Positions 14,670 through 24,059 of a stretch of DNA of 44,559 bases are shown here, piece after piece. Source of the DNA: UBA5336 sp964412785 (lineage in GTDB: Bacteria > Pseudomonadota > Alphaproteobacteria > Caulobacterales > Hyphomonadaceae); the NCBI GenBank assembly GCA_964412785.1, contig CAYPQD010000022.1, positions 1-44,559 of the forward strand, written 5' to 3'. Both the position numbers and the translations under genes were made by a program. Every line of letters begins with the position of its first letter. Within the stretch, counting starts at the first letter, position 1. The notes under the pieces were generated by a model that searched no databases, was not told the origin of the DNA, and was given only the letters and a program-made list of their open reading frames with translations.

Positions 14670-16511
14670 ATGTCTCCACCGCCACACGCCTCCCAGCCCG
14701 ACCAGGATCGTATCGAAAGCGCCGATGGCGGCCTGTTCGTCTCGATCGCCCGGATCGTCGCCCTGCTCATGCGCCCCGAAATGGCGAAATGGCGTGCCCG
14801 CATGGCCGGGGCCGTGCTGCTGACCTTTGCCGCCAAGGCGGTGGAGGTCGCCGCCCCGGTGATCCTCGGCCAGGCGATCAACACCTTGTCGGTTGCCCCG
14901 GACCCGGCCGCGGTGCTCGGCGTGGCGATTGCCGCGCTGGGTGCGTTTGCTATCGCGCGGTTCCTCTCGGCCGGCTTTCCACAGCTGCGCGATGCCCTGT
15001 TCGCGCCGGTGAGCCAGGATGCCCAGAGGATCGCCAGCGTCGATGCATTCGGCCACGCCCAGTCGCTCTCGCTCGGTTTCCACCAGACACGGCGGACCGG
15101 CGCGCTCAACCGGGTCATCGAGCGCGGCGCCGGGGCGATCGATTATCTCATCCGCTTCCTCGCTTTCAATATCGGGCCGACGCTGATCGGGCTCGCGCTT
15201 GCTGCGGTCGTGCTGTGGCTGCAATATGACTGGCGCCTGGCCATTGTCGCGGTGGTGACGGTGCTCGGCTATATCGCGTTCACGGTGATGGTGACCGAGT
15301 GGCGGGTGCGCCAGCGCCGGCGGATGAACACTGCCGACACCAACCTGCGGGCGATCTCGGTGGACTCTCTGACCAATTTCGAGACGGTCAAGGCCTTTGC
15401 GGCCGAACAGCGCGAGACCGACCGGTTCGATACCGCCTTCCGAAGCTACAACGCCTATTATGTGGAGGTCGCCCGCTCGCTCAACCTGCTCAATGCCGGC
15501 CAGGAAGCGATCATGAGTGTCGGCCTGTTTGCCATGCTGGCGGTGGCGGCCTGGCAGGTTGCGGCAGGCGGGCTGCAGATCGGCGACCTGACGGCGGCGA
15601 TGCTGCTGCTTTTCAACCTCTACCGGCCGCTCAACATCCTTGGCTGGGCGTGGCGGGAGATCAAGCAGGGCGCGGTCGACCTGGAGAAGCTTTACGGGCT
15701 GATGGCGATGACGCCGGAGGTGGCCGACCGGCCGGGCGCGCTGACCCTTGAGCGGGCCCGTGGTGATGTGCGGTTCGAGCGGGTGGGTTTCACCCATGAG
15801 GGGCGCGCGGTTGGTGTGCAGGATGTCAGCTTCGAGGTGCAGCCCGGCCGCAAGGTCGCCCTGGTCGGGACGTCCGGGGCAGGCAAGTCGACGCTGCTGA
15901 AGCTGTTGTTCCGGTTTTATGAGGTTGGTGCCGGGCGGGTCCTCCTTGACGGGCATGACGTGCGCGACCTGACACAGGTCTCCCTGCGCGCGCAGCTCGG
16001 CCTGGTTCCGCAGGATGTGGTGCTGTTCAACGACACCCTGCGTGCCAATATCGCCTATGGCCGTCCCGATGCCGGCGAGGCGGCGATCCGTGATGCGCTG
16101 CGCCGGGCACAGCTGCTCGATTTCGTCGACAGCTTGCCGAACGGACTGGAGACGCGCGTCGGCGAGCGCGGGCTGAAGCTGTCGGGCGGTGAGAAGCAGC
16201 GCGTCGGCATCGCCCGGGTGATCCTGAACGACCCGGCCGTCCTGGTCCTCGACGAGGCGACCTCGGCCCTCGACAGCGCCACCGAGGCGGCCGTGCAGGC
16301 CGCGCTCGACGAGGCGGCGAAGGGGCGGACCACACTGACGGTGGCGCACCGGCTCTCGACGGTGCAGACTTCCGACGAGATTCTCGTGCTGAGCGAGGGG
16401 CGCATTGTCGAGCGTGGCAGCCATGAGGAGCTTATCGCCTGTGATGGCACATATGCTGCGATGTGGGCGCGACAGGCCAAGCGCGACGCCTTGCCGGCGG
16501 CGGCGGAATAG
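14670..16511 (+). CDS. Atm1/HMT1-like ABC exporter (fused permease and ATPase)
   Basis: 613 residues with a six-span type I exporter domain (about 40-330) and a C-terminal ATPase. Walker A GTSGAGKST at 400-408, Q-loop near 448, signature LSGGEKQ at 504-510, Walker B VLVLDE at 524-529 and the switch His560 are intact. The segment LNRVIERGAGAIDYLIRFLAFN is very like the Atm1/ABCB7 family, which exports glutathione-linked sulfur or metal species; bacterial Atm1 has been tied to heavy-metal tolerance. ATG 14670 (MSPPPHAS) is taken; a GTG at 14640 is possible. The next gene begins 12 bases after the stop behind a GGAGGCACGAGGC tract, so they form an operon. Confidence 0.93.
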   Translation: MSPPPHASQPDQDRIESADGGLFVSIARIVALLMRPEMAKWRARMAGAVLLTFAAKAVEVAAPVILGQAINTLSVAPDPAAVLGVAIAALGAFAIARFLSAGFPQLRDALFAPVSQDAQRIASVDAFGHAQSLSLGFHQTRRTGALNRVIERGAGAIDYLIRFLAFNIGPTLIGLALAAVVLWLQYDWRLAIVAVVTVLGYIAFTVMVTEWRVRQRRRMNTADTNLRAISVDSLTNFETVKAFAAEQRETDRFDTAFRSYNAYYVEVARSLNLLNAGQEAIMSVGLFAMLAVAAWQVAAGGLQIGDLTAAMLLLFNLYRPLNILGWAWREIKQGAVDLEKLYGLMAMTPEVADRPGALTLERARGDVRFERVGFTHEGRAVGVQDVSFEVQPGRKVALVGTSGAGKSTLLKLLFRFYEVGAGRVLLDGHDVRDLTQVSLRAQLGLVPQDVVLFNDTLRANIAYGRPDAGEAAIRDALRRAQLLDFVDSLPNGLETRVGERGLKLSGGEKQRVGIARVILNDPAVLVLDEATSALDSATEAAVQAALDEAAKGRTTLTVAHRLSTVQTSDEILVLSEGRIVERGSHEELIACDGTYAAMWARQAKRDALPAAAE

Positions 16512-16523
16512 GAGGCACGAGGC

Positions 16524-17372
16524 ATGAACGAGACATCGCGGAACCGGTCGGCGCGGCGGTTTGCCTGGATGCGGACGGGATTCGACATGGAGGGCCTGGT
16601 CGGCGCGCTGGCCGCGCTGTTGGTCGGGCTGCTCCTCGGCATGCTGTGGAGCGTGCTGTTCTGGCTCGGCGTTCTGGTCGCCGCCATCATCCTGGTGGGC
16701 ACGCGCCATGTCACCCGGGCGATCCCCGACGCGCCGGATGCGATGGTTGCACCGGTCGACGGGGTTGTGGTTTCGGTTGAGCCTGCGATGCCGCCGACGG
16801 AGCTGCGCTTCGGCGCGATGAAGGCGCTGCGGGTGCGGGTGGGGTCCTCGCCGGTCAGTCCAAACCCGGTGTTCTCGCCGATTGGCGGAATGGTGGAGAC
16901 CCTGATCGTCGACAAGGGCGAGCCGTCGGCCGTGTTCGCCACCAACCCGGATGGGACCAGCCTGACGCATGCCTACCTGACGCTGGGGTCGGAAACCGGG
17001 CGGGTAGGTCTGCGCCTTGGTGTGGGCGGGTTCGGCCCGCGGCTTGACCTGAATGTGGAGGCCGCCGACACGGTCCGCCTTGGCCGGGTGCTCGGCCAGC
17101 GCCGGATGGGCGGCTGGTGTGATGTCTACCTTCCGGAGGGCACGGTCCTGGCGGTGCGTCCAGGGATGACGCTGGTCGGCGGCGAGACAGAGCTGGTCGC
17201 ACGCGCCGTTCAGGGCGTCGCCGGCAAGGCGCCGCATGAGGCGCCCGGCGCCCCGGCCGGCGACGACACAGGACCGACAGACCCAGCCGAGGCATTTGCT
17301 GAGCTGCGGCGCAAGGTCGAACAGGCGGCCGGTGTGGGGCAGGCGCCCGACGGACGCGATGACGGCGCCTGA
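16524..17372 (+). CDS. Phosphatidylserine decarboxylase-like protein lacking the self-cleavage serine
   Basis: 282 residues. An N-terminal pair of membrane spans (about 24-58) precedes a decarboxylase-like fold: APVDGVVVSVE at 76-86, VRVGSSPVSPNPVFSPIGG at 104-122 and the closing PGMTLVGGETELVARA at 213-228. In short bacterial PSDs a G-S pair in an FGSRVDVYLP segment is cut to make the pyruvoyl cofactor. Here the aligned stretch reads MGGWCDVYLP (195-204), with Gly197 where the serine should be. By family knowledge this protein should not self-process and may be catalytically dead or do something else. A degraded tail (230-282) is low-complexity and acidic. It follows the ABC exporter by 12 bases. 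Confidence 0.7.
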   Translation: MNETSRNRSARRFAWMRTGFDMEGLVGALAALLVGLLLGMLWSVLFWLGVLVAAIILVGTRHVTRAIPDAPDAMVAPVDGVVVSVEPAMPPTELRFGAMKALRVRVGSSPVSPNPVFSPIGGMVETLIVDKGEPSAVFATNPDGTSLTHAYLTLGSETGRVGLRLGVGGFGPRLDLNVEAADTVRLGRVLGQRRMGGWCDVYLPEGTVLAVRPGMTLVGGETELVARAVQGVAGKAPHEAPGAPAGDDTGPTDPAEAFAELRRKVEQAAGVGQAPDGRDDGA

Positions 17373-17447
17373 GATCGGTGAAATTTGCACGCTCGCGCCA
17401 ACCGGGCCTTTGCCATGACCTGATAGGACAGGGCACAGAGGTGCTTG

Positions 17448-17759
17448 ATGTCCGGCCTGTCCGATCCCGCCCTGGCGATGCTCGCCGCCCCGTTCGTGCT
17501 TGCCGCCTTCTGGGCCGGCCGGCGCAGCGCGGCCAGCGACCCGCATATCCGCCGCCTCGAAGCGGACGCTCTTGAACGTGCGCTGCGCGAGGTCCCCGCG
17601 GTGGTCTGGCAGCGGATCGACGGAATGGTCGGAGAGCGGCGCCGGGCTGCGGCAGTGCGCCATTTCCGCGAGGCAACGGGGCTCGGCCAGCGGCTCGCCC
17701 GGCGCGCCGTCGCCGCCCGCGCCCGCGCCCTGGCCGAACGCGGCAGGCAGCCAGCCTGA
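17448..17759 (+). CDS. Small membrane protein with a ribosomal L7/L12 C-domain-like tail
   Basis: 103 residues from ATG 17448. A hydrophobic N-terminal segment (ALAMLAAPFVLAAFWAG, about 8-24) is followed by a basic helical region and then RAAAVRHFREATGLGQRLARRAVAARARAL. The last part copies the IKLYRE-x-TGLGLKEAKDAV pattern of the L7/L12 C-terminal domain, which binds translation factors in the ribosomal stalk. Many short bacterial proteins combine a membrane span with this module; their function is unknown. It is 75 bases after the PSD-like gene and on the same strand. The upstream TTG at 17445 is a less likely start. Confidence 0.65.
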   Translation: MSGLSDPALAMLAAPFVLAAFWAGRRSAASDPHIRRLEADALERALREVPAVVWQRIDGMVGERRRAAAVRHFREATGLGQRLARRAVAARARALAERGRQPA

Positions 17760-17820
17760 GCCTGCGGACACGCGCGCACACGTGTCGTCATGTCAGGCGG
17801 GGAGTGCAGCGCATCTCTCG

Positions 17821-17914
17821 CGTCATCCCGGCCGACCGGTGGGAGAGCCGGGACCCAGATGGTGCGCGCGGGGGCTGGGTGCCGGATAAGCGCTTTGCGC
17901 TTTCCGGGATGACA
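17821..17914. repeat. Palindromic dispersed repeat element (REP-like)
   Basis: GTCATCCCGG at 17822-17831 is exactly complementary to CCGGGATGAC at 17904-17913. Inside, GGACCCAG (17851-17858) faces CTGGGTGCC (17875-17883), and AAGCGC-TTT-GCGCTT (17888-17902) makes its own hairpin. The layout with GTCATCCCGG ends and an inner AAGCGCTT stem resembles palindromic repeats I know from other alphaproteobacterial genomes. Only one copy was seen in this window. It lies between the L7/L12-like gene and DUF2842, whose ends converge, a usual place for such elements. Confidence 0.75.
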
Positions 17915-17921
17915 AGGGGCG

Positions 17922-18125
17922 TCACGCGTCCGGTCGGTTCATCCAGGCGAACAGCGGGCGCAGGGGGAAAACCCAGCCAATGCCGGCGAGCACAAAAAAG
18001 GCGAGCTGGACCCAGCGTGGCCAGCCGGTGATCGCCGAGCCCAGTGTCGCTGCGGCGAGGGTCCAGACGAGCAGCCAGGTGATCATGACCAGCATGGCGA
18101 TCGGCTTGCGCGTGCTGCGGGTCAT
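17922..18125 (-). CDS. DUF2842 family membrane protein
   Basis: 67 residues with two membrane spans (about 10-30 and 40-58) joined by a short GWPRWV loop, and a WMNRPD ending. The R-K basic start, the central span, the FVLAGIGWVFPLRPLFAWMNRP block and the length match DUF2842, a short alphaproteobacterial family of unknown function often near cytochrome oxidase assembly genes. It is divergent from ctaA across 75 bases, consistent with that association. The ATG at 18125 is the only sensible start. Confidence 0.8.
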   Translation of the reverse strand: MTRSTRKPIAMLVMITWLLVWTLAAATLGSAITGWPRWVQLAFFVLAGIGWVFPLRPLFAWMNRPDA

Positions 18126-18200
18126 AAGGTGGGCTCCCTGCTTGCGGCCTGCGGCGCTCTGCGCGCTTGCCGTGCTTGTTCCTCACAGCATTTAGAGCAG

Positions 18201-19328
18201 ATGACCCGTTCCATCGACCCGGTCGCAGCGCCGCATGCGCGCATGGCGACACCCGTGATACGCGCCTGGCTGATGCTTCTCGGCCTGATGGTCTATGCCA
18301 TGATCCTGATCGGGGGGGCGACTCGCCTGACTGATTCGGGCCTGTCCATAACAGAATGGGACGTCGTCTCCGGTACCCTGCCGCCGCTCGGCGCCGAGGC
18401 CTGGCAGGCGGAATTCGACAAATACCGGCAGACTGCGGAATACCGCTTCCAGAACCGCGGCATGACCCTGGCGGAGTTTCAGGTCATCTACTGGTGGGAA
18501 TGGGGTCACCGGCTGTTCGGCCGGCTGATCGGGCTCGTTGCCGTCGGCGGGCTTGCCTGGTTCGCGGCCAGGCGCTGGCTGACCGGTCGCCTCGCCCTGC
18601 GGCTGGGCGCGCTGGTGGCGCTTGGCGGGCTGCAGGGAGCAATCGGCTGGTGGATGGTCGCGAGCGGCCTTGGTGAGACCGAACGGATCGATGTGGCGCC
18701 CTACCGGCTGATGACGCATTTCACCCTGGCGCTGGTCATCATCGGGATGATCGCGTGGCTGTGGATGGATCTTGGCGGGCGGCGGCGAACCCGCGCCGGC
18801 GCGGCGGCGTGGCTGGCCGGCATCGGCCTGCTCGGCCTGGTTACGCTGCAGATGGCGGCCGGCGCCCTGGTGGCCGGGCTTGATGCCGGGCGCAGCTATA
18901 CTGACTGGCCGCTGATGGCGGGCGAGCTGGTGCCGGGCGTCTATCTCGCGCCTGAGCTTGGCTGGCGCAGCCTGTTCGAGGGGCGTGAGGCGACCCAGTT
19001 CAATCACCGCCTGCTCGCCTATGTCCTGCTCGCGACAAGCTTGTGGGCCGCCTTCGCCTTCCGGCAGGGCGGGCATGGCTTCGGACTGCTCGCCGGGCTT
19101 GTTACCGCACAGTCGGCGTGGGGCATCCTGACACTTGTCAACGCCGCGCCGCTGGAACTGGCCCTCGTCCACCAGGGACTTGGCGTGCTCGTCTTCCTGG
19201 CGGCGCTGCGCACCGCCTGGCGGGTGCAGTCTCAGGAGGGCGAGGTCAGATCGCTCGTGTCAACGAACACTGCGCGCCAGTCCCCTGGCTCGATCTCGCC
19301 GGCGACAATGACCAGCCCGCCCGGGTAA
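18201..19328 (+). CDS. ctaA: Heme A synthase (COX15/CtaA)
   Basis: 375 residues with eight membrane spans. It oxidises the C8 methyl of heme O to a formyl group, giving heme A for aa3-type cytochrome oxidase in the inner membrane. The four heme-binding histidines are visible in EWGHRLFGRLIG, MTHFTLAL, FNHRLLAYVLL and LVHQGLGVLVF. The early motif LIGGATRLTDSGLSITEWDVVSG is diagnostic for COX15. ATG 18201 (MTRSIDPVAA) is taken since the family begins there; ATG 18129 lies too far upstream. The last 32 codons overlap the lipoprotein gene on the opposite strand by 97 bases, so the tail after WRVQ is probably not conserved. Confidence 0.95.
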   Translation: MTRSIDPVAAPHARMATPVIRAWLMLLGLMVYAMILIGGATRLTDSGLSITEWDVVSGTLPPLGAEAWQAEFDKYRQTAEYRFQNRGMTLAEFQVIYWWEWGHRLFGRLIGLVAVGGLAWFAARRWLTGRLALRLGALVALGGLQGAIGWWMVASGLGETERIDVAPYRLMTHFTLALVIIGMIAWLWMDLGGRRRTRAGAAAWLAGIGLLGLVTLQMAAGALVAGLDAGRSYTDWPLMAGELVPGVYLAPELGWRSLFEGREATQFNHRLLAYVLLATSLWAAFAFRQGGHGFGLLAGLVTAQSAWGILTLVNAAPLELALVHQGLGVLVFLAALRTAWRVQSQEGEVRSLVSTNTARQSPGSISPATMTSPPG

Positions 19329-20212
19329 TTGCCGCTGAGCGGACGGCCATAGGCGGCAATGGCGCGCGGGATGTCGGGGGCCTTGACCGACAGGCCGTCG
19401 CGCAGGGTCAGCGACAGGCTCTCAGCGTCGTCGGCGCGCAGGAACAGCGCGCCCGAGGGGGCCATGGAGAGGGTGTAGCCGATGGTCTCGCGGGCCAGGC
19501 GGGCCGTTTCGGTCACCGCAACGCCGGCCGTGATCGCGCCGTCAGCGGTCAGGGAGCAGGCGGCGATCGGATTTTCGGACGTGACCGGTTCGCCCGGCTG
19601 CCAGGTCAGTTCGCCGCCTGCCGCGCCGAGCGTGCCGGTGACGAGCTGGCGCGAGGACGGCCCGGTCCAGTAGCCCATCCGGATCAGGCCCGGCTCGCCG
19701 AACGCCAGGGGTGCGGCGCACAGCCCGGTGGCGCGGCCGGACTGCTCGACCGGCAGGTCGATCTCCGCAGGGGTGACAAGGCCGTCGCCATAGACATAGG
19801 CCTTGAGGTTGCCGTCGGCATCAATGCCGGGAAAGAGGGTCAGCTGCGCGCCGTCAATCTCCGCTGCGACGCCATTGCCGAGGGCGGTCAGGGCGAAGGG
19901 TGCAGCCGTGGCCACGCGCTCAGCGTCGAGATTGAACAGCTCCAGGCCCCGGCCTTCATAGGCGATGGCGACGAGGCCGGAGAGGCCGCCCGAGATTGCC
20001 ACGTCGCGGACGGCACCATCGAGTGCGCTGGTTCCCCAGACGACCGGCAGTTCGATGGTGCGCGCCGGTTGCTCGCCTGTCCTGGCCGGTGGCGCGGCGG
20101 GCGCATCGCCTGGCGCATCGCTGCCGCAGGCGGCCAGTGCCAGCAGCACCGCCGCCGTGCCCGCGTTGACAAAGCCCCGCTCAGCGACTAATCGACCGCG
20201 CTTGAACTGCAT
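19232..20212 (-). CDS. Hypothetical lipoprotein, probably beta-rich
   Basis: 326 residues from ATG 20212. The N-terminus is basic (MQFKRGRLVAERGF) then hydrophobic (AGTAAVLLALAACGS) with a LAAC lipobox, so the mature protein is lipidated on Cys. Residues 60-320 are rich in short strands such as LSGLVAIAYEGRGLELFNLD and LVTPAEIDLPVEQSGRATGL, in keeping with a beta-propeller; the GL-x-x-Y/F-D style repeats recall phytase-like propellers, but I do not claim an activity. It is divergent from rplM, 35 bases apart, so the rplM promoter must lie inside its first codons. Its tail overlaps ctaA by 97 bases. Confidence 0.7.
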   Translation of the reverse strand: MQFKRGRLVAERGFVNAGTAAVLLALAACGSDAPGDAPAAPPARTGEQPARTIELPVVWGTSALDGAVRDVAISGGLSGLVAIAYEGRGLELFNLDAERVATAAPFALTALGNGVAAEIDGAQLTLFPGIDADGNLKAYVYGDGLVTPAEIDLPVEQSGRATGLCAAPLAFGEPGLIRMGYWTGPSSRQLVTGTLGAAGGELTWQPGEPVTSENPIAACSLTADGAITAGVAVTETARLARETIGYTLSMAPSGALFLRADDAESLSLTLRDGLSVKAPDIPRAIAAYGRPLSGNYPGGLVIVAGEIEPGDWRAVFVDTSDLTSPS

Positions 20213-20247
20213 CCTGACAACTCCAATCCAAAGGCTCCCGAGGAGCG

Positions 20248-20712
20248 ATGAAAACCTATAACGCACCTGCCGACGTGGAGAACAAGTGGGTCGTCATCGA
20301 CGCGGAGGGCGCCGTCGTCGGCCGCCTTGCGTCGTATGTTGCCAAGCGCCTGCGCGGCAAGCATCGTCCCGATTTCACGCCGCATATCGACACCGGCGAC
20401 CATGTCATTGTGATCAACGCCGACAAGGTGGTATTCACTGGCAATAAGCGCAGCCAGCAGACCTATTACCGCCATACCGGCTATCCGGGCGGGATCAAGT
20501 CGACGACCGCCGAGGAGGTCCTGCGCGGGCGTTTCCCGGAACGCGTCGTCGAACTGGCGGTCAAGCGCATGATGCCGAAGGAAAGCCCGCTGGCGCGGCG
20601 CCAGTTCAAGAAGCTGCGCGTCTATGCCGGCACAGCCCACCCTCATGAGGCGCAGCAGCCAGAGATCGTTGATTTCGCGTCGATGAACGTCAAGAACAGC
20701 AAGGCCGTCTAG
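20248..20712 (+). CDS. rplM: 50S ribosomal protein L13
   Basis: 154 residues. L13 is an early assembly protein of the large subunit. The core VGRLASYVAKRLRGKH, the DTGDHVIVINADKVVFTG segment, YYRHTGYPGGIK and RMMPKESPLARRQFKKLRVYAG are all typical, and the length is right for alphaproteobacteria. A GAGGAGCG ribosome site precedes ATG 20248. The stop is followed 6 bases later by rpsI, the classical L13-S9 pair. Confidence 0.98.
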   Translation: MKTYNAPADVENKWVVIDAEGAVVGRLASYVAKRLRGKHRPDFTPHIDTGDHVIVINADKVVFTGNKRSQQTYYRHTGYPGGIKSTTAEEVLRGRFPERVVELAVKRMMPKESPLARRQFKKLRVYAGTAHPHEAQQPEIVDFASMNVKNSKAV

Positions 20713-20718
20713 AAGTCC

Positions 20719-21207
20719 ATGTCCGATACCGCCCAGTCCCTTGAAGACCTGAAGACCCTCGATGGTGCGCCGGAAGGCGCTGCCGACGACACCGTTCCCG
20801 CCATGCCGAAGATCGACGCACTTGGCCGCTCCTACGGAACCGGCCGGCGCAAGTCGGCAGTGGCGCGGGTCTGGATCAAGCGCGGCTCCGGCAAGATCAT
20901 CATCAATGGCAAGGATCAGACCGAGTATTTTGCCCGTCCGGTGCTCCGCATGGTGATCGAGCAGCCCCTCGTCAGCGCGCAGCGCCGCGATGAGTTTGAC
21001 GTGGTGTGCACGGTGAAGGGTTCGGGCCTGTCCGGGCAGGCGGGCGCGATCCGCCATGGGATTTCCCGCGCGCTGGTGAATTACGAACCGGGCCTTCGCA
21101 CGGTTCTGAAACCCTTTGGCTATCTCACCCGTGACCCGCGCACGGTTGAACGCAAGAAGTATGGCCGCCGCAAGGCCCGCCGCAGCTTCCAGTTCTCCAA
21201 GCGCTAG
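20719..21207 (+). CDS. rpsI: 30S ribosomal protein S9
   Basis: 162 residues. S9 binds the head of the small subunit; its C-terminal tail reaches the P-site tRNA anticodon stem, and the expected final FSKR is present. The core starts at YGTGRRKSAVARVWIKRG near residue 39 and includes INGKDQTEYF and KKYGRRKARRSFQFSKR. The first 35 residues are an acidic extension (SDTAQSLEDLKTLDG...) common among alphaproteobacterial S9 proteins. It is 6 bases after rplM and shares its transcript. Confidence 0.98.
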   Translation: MSDTAQSLEDLKTLDGAPEGAADDTVPAMPKIDALGRSYGTGRRKSAVARVWIKRGSGKIIINGKDQTEYFARPVLRMVIEQPLVSAQRRDEFDVVCTVKGSGLSGQAGAIRHGISRALVNYEPGLRTVLKPFGYLTRDPRTVERKKYGRRKARRSFQFSKR

Positions 21208-21265
21208 AAACCCGGGCGCCGGACCGTTTGGAACAGGTGCCGGTCTGGTCGGAACAGGTGAAGGA

Positions 21266-21293
21266 ACGGGCGCTTCGGAAATGGGGCGCCCGT
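21266..21293 (+). terminator. Hairpin between rpsI and argC
   Basis: ACGGGCGC at 21266-21273 pairs exactly with GCGCCCGT at 21286-21293 around a 12-base loop, 58 bases after the rpsI stop and 44 bases before argC. No T run follows. Just upstream the decamer GGAACAGGTG occurs twice (21228-21237 and 21251-21260). It may be a partial terminator that lowers argC relative to the ribosomal genes. Confidence 0.4.
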
Positions 21294-21336
21294 CTGTCGC
21301 TTGCAGCCGCACGAGCCAGCCTCAAGGAGCCCGCCC

Positions 21337-22380
21337 ATGCCCGAGGAGACCCTGCGCGCCGCCGTGCTCGGCGCGTCCGGCTATACCGGCGCGGAGACCG
21401 TGCGCCTTCTGGCCCTGCACCCGCGCGTCGAGGTCGTTGCAGCGAGCGGATCGAGCCTCGCGGGACGGCGCTTGTCTGCCATCTTCCCGCATCTCGGCAG
21501 CGCCGGGGCGCTGGAGGTGGTGGAGGCCGGCGAGATCGGCTGGGATGGGGTCGATGTTGCGTTCTCCTGCCTACCCCATGGCACCAGCCAGGACCTGATC
21601 GAGACGCTTCCGGCGCATGTGCGCATTGTCGACCTGTCGGCCGACTACCGGTTCCGGGACGCAGCGGCCTACGCGATGGCCTATGGCCGCAGCCATCTCA
21701 ATCCGCAGCGAACCGCCGCCATGGTCTACGGCCTGACCGAGCATGCCCGCGGGCGGCTTGCGGGGGCGCAAGCGGTGGCGTGTCCCGGATGCTATCCGAC
21801 GGCGGCATTGCTCGCCCTGTTGCCGCTGGTCAAGGCCGGGCTGGTGCCGGCCGGCGGAGTGGTGATCGACGCGAAATCGGGGGTCTCGGGCGCTGGCCGT
21901 GGCCTGAAGGAGGGCAATCTGTTCTGCGAGACGGCCGAGGGCGTCCATCCCTATGGCATCGGCACGCACCGCCATGCCCCTGAGATCGAGCAGGAACTGG
22001 CGCTGGCGGCAGGCCATGACAGCGTGCGCGTGACGTTCACCCCGCACCTGGTGGCGATGACGCGCGGCGAACTGGTGACGTGCTATGTGGAGGGCGAGGC
22101 CGAACCATGCCGCCGCGCGCTGGCCGGCGCCTATGCCGGCGAGCCCTTCGTCAGCGTGCTGCCTGACGGTGCGGCGCCACCGGACACACGGCATGTGCGC
22201 GGCACCAATGCCTGTCGGATCGGGGTCTACCGCGACCGGGTCCCGGGCCGCTCAATTGTCGTGGCGGTCATTGACAATCTCGTGAAGGGCTCTTCCGGCC
22301 AGGCAATCCAGAACCTCAACGCGATGATGGGCTGGCCGGAAACGCTTGGCCTCGACGGCCTGACGCCGCTGTTCCCGTAA
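21337..22380 (+). CDS. argC: N-acetyl-gamma-glutamyl-phosphate reductase
   Basis: 347 residues. It reduces N-acetylglutamyl phosphate with NADPH in arginine synthesis. The Rossmann turn LGASGYTGAET at 11-21, the catalytic Cys152 in ACPGCYPTAALL, and the KSGVSGAGR, HRHAPEIEQEL and FTPHLVAMTRG blocks are all in place, as is the closing DNLVKGSSGQAIQNLN. This is the longer (type 1) form. ATG 21337 is chosen because AAGGAGCCCGCCC precedes it; the frame runs back to ATG 21301 without a ribosome site. Linkage to rplM-rpsI is typical for alphaproteobacteria. Confidence 0.96.
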   Translation: MPEETLRAAVLGASGYTGAETVRLLALHPRVEVVAASGSSLAGRRLSAIFPHLGSAGALEVVEAGEIGWDGVDVAFSCLPHGTSQDLIETLPAHVRIVDLSADYRFRDAAAYAMAYGRSHLNPQRTAAMVYGLTEHARGRLAGAQAVACPGCYPTAALLALLPLVKAGLVPAGGVVIDAKSGVSGAGRGLKEGNLFCETAEGVHPYGIGTHRHAPEIEQELALAAGHDSVRVTFTPHLVAMTRGELVTCYVEGEAEPCRRALAGAYAGEPFVSVLPDGAAPPDTRHVRGTNACRIGVYRDRVPGRSIVVAVIDNLVKGSSGQAIQNLNAMMGWPETLGLDGLTPLFP

Positions 22381-22483
22381 CGAGGCGAGAGGCCAAAGCC
22401 GCGCCACAGCCATTTCCTCGCCGACGGGCGGCGCGCTATGCTAGGTCCGACATGTGATGACCAATACCCGGGAGGAGCGCCCC

Positions 22484-23980
<1,497 letters not shown>

Positions 23981-24000
23981 TCCCGCGCCACTTGACTGAC

Positions 24001-24020
24001 CCGGCGGTGCTTCGCGCCGG
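24001..24020 (+). terminator. Short hairpin between mmsA and mmsB
   Basis: CCGGCG at 24001-24006 pairs with CGCCGG at 24015-24020 around an 8-base loop, starting 21 bases after the mmsA stop. Without a T run it is more likely to tune relative mmsA and mmsB levels than to stop transcription fully. Confidence 0.3.
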
Positions 24021-24059
24021 TTGGCGTCCGGGCGCAACCATGGAGAGTGGGGAAGAGCC

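Noticed and set aside
14409..17771. A 1120-codon minus-strand open frame opposite the ABC exporter and PSD-like genes.
   Set aside because: It is a shadow of genes with complete Walker and signature motifs; long antisense frames are common at this GC content.
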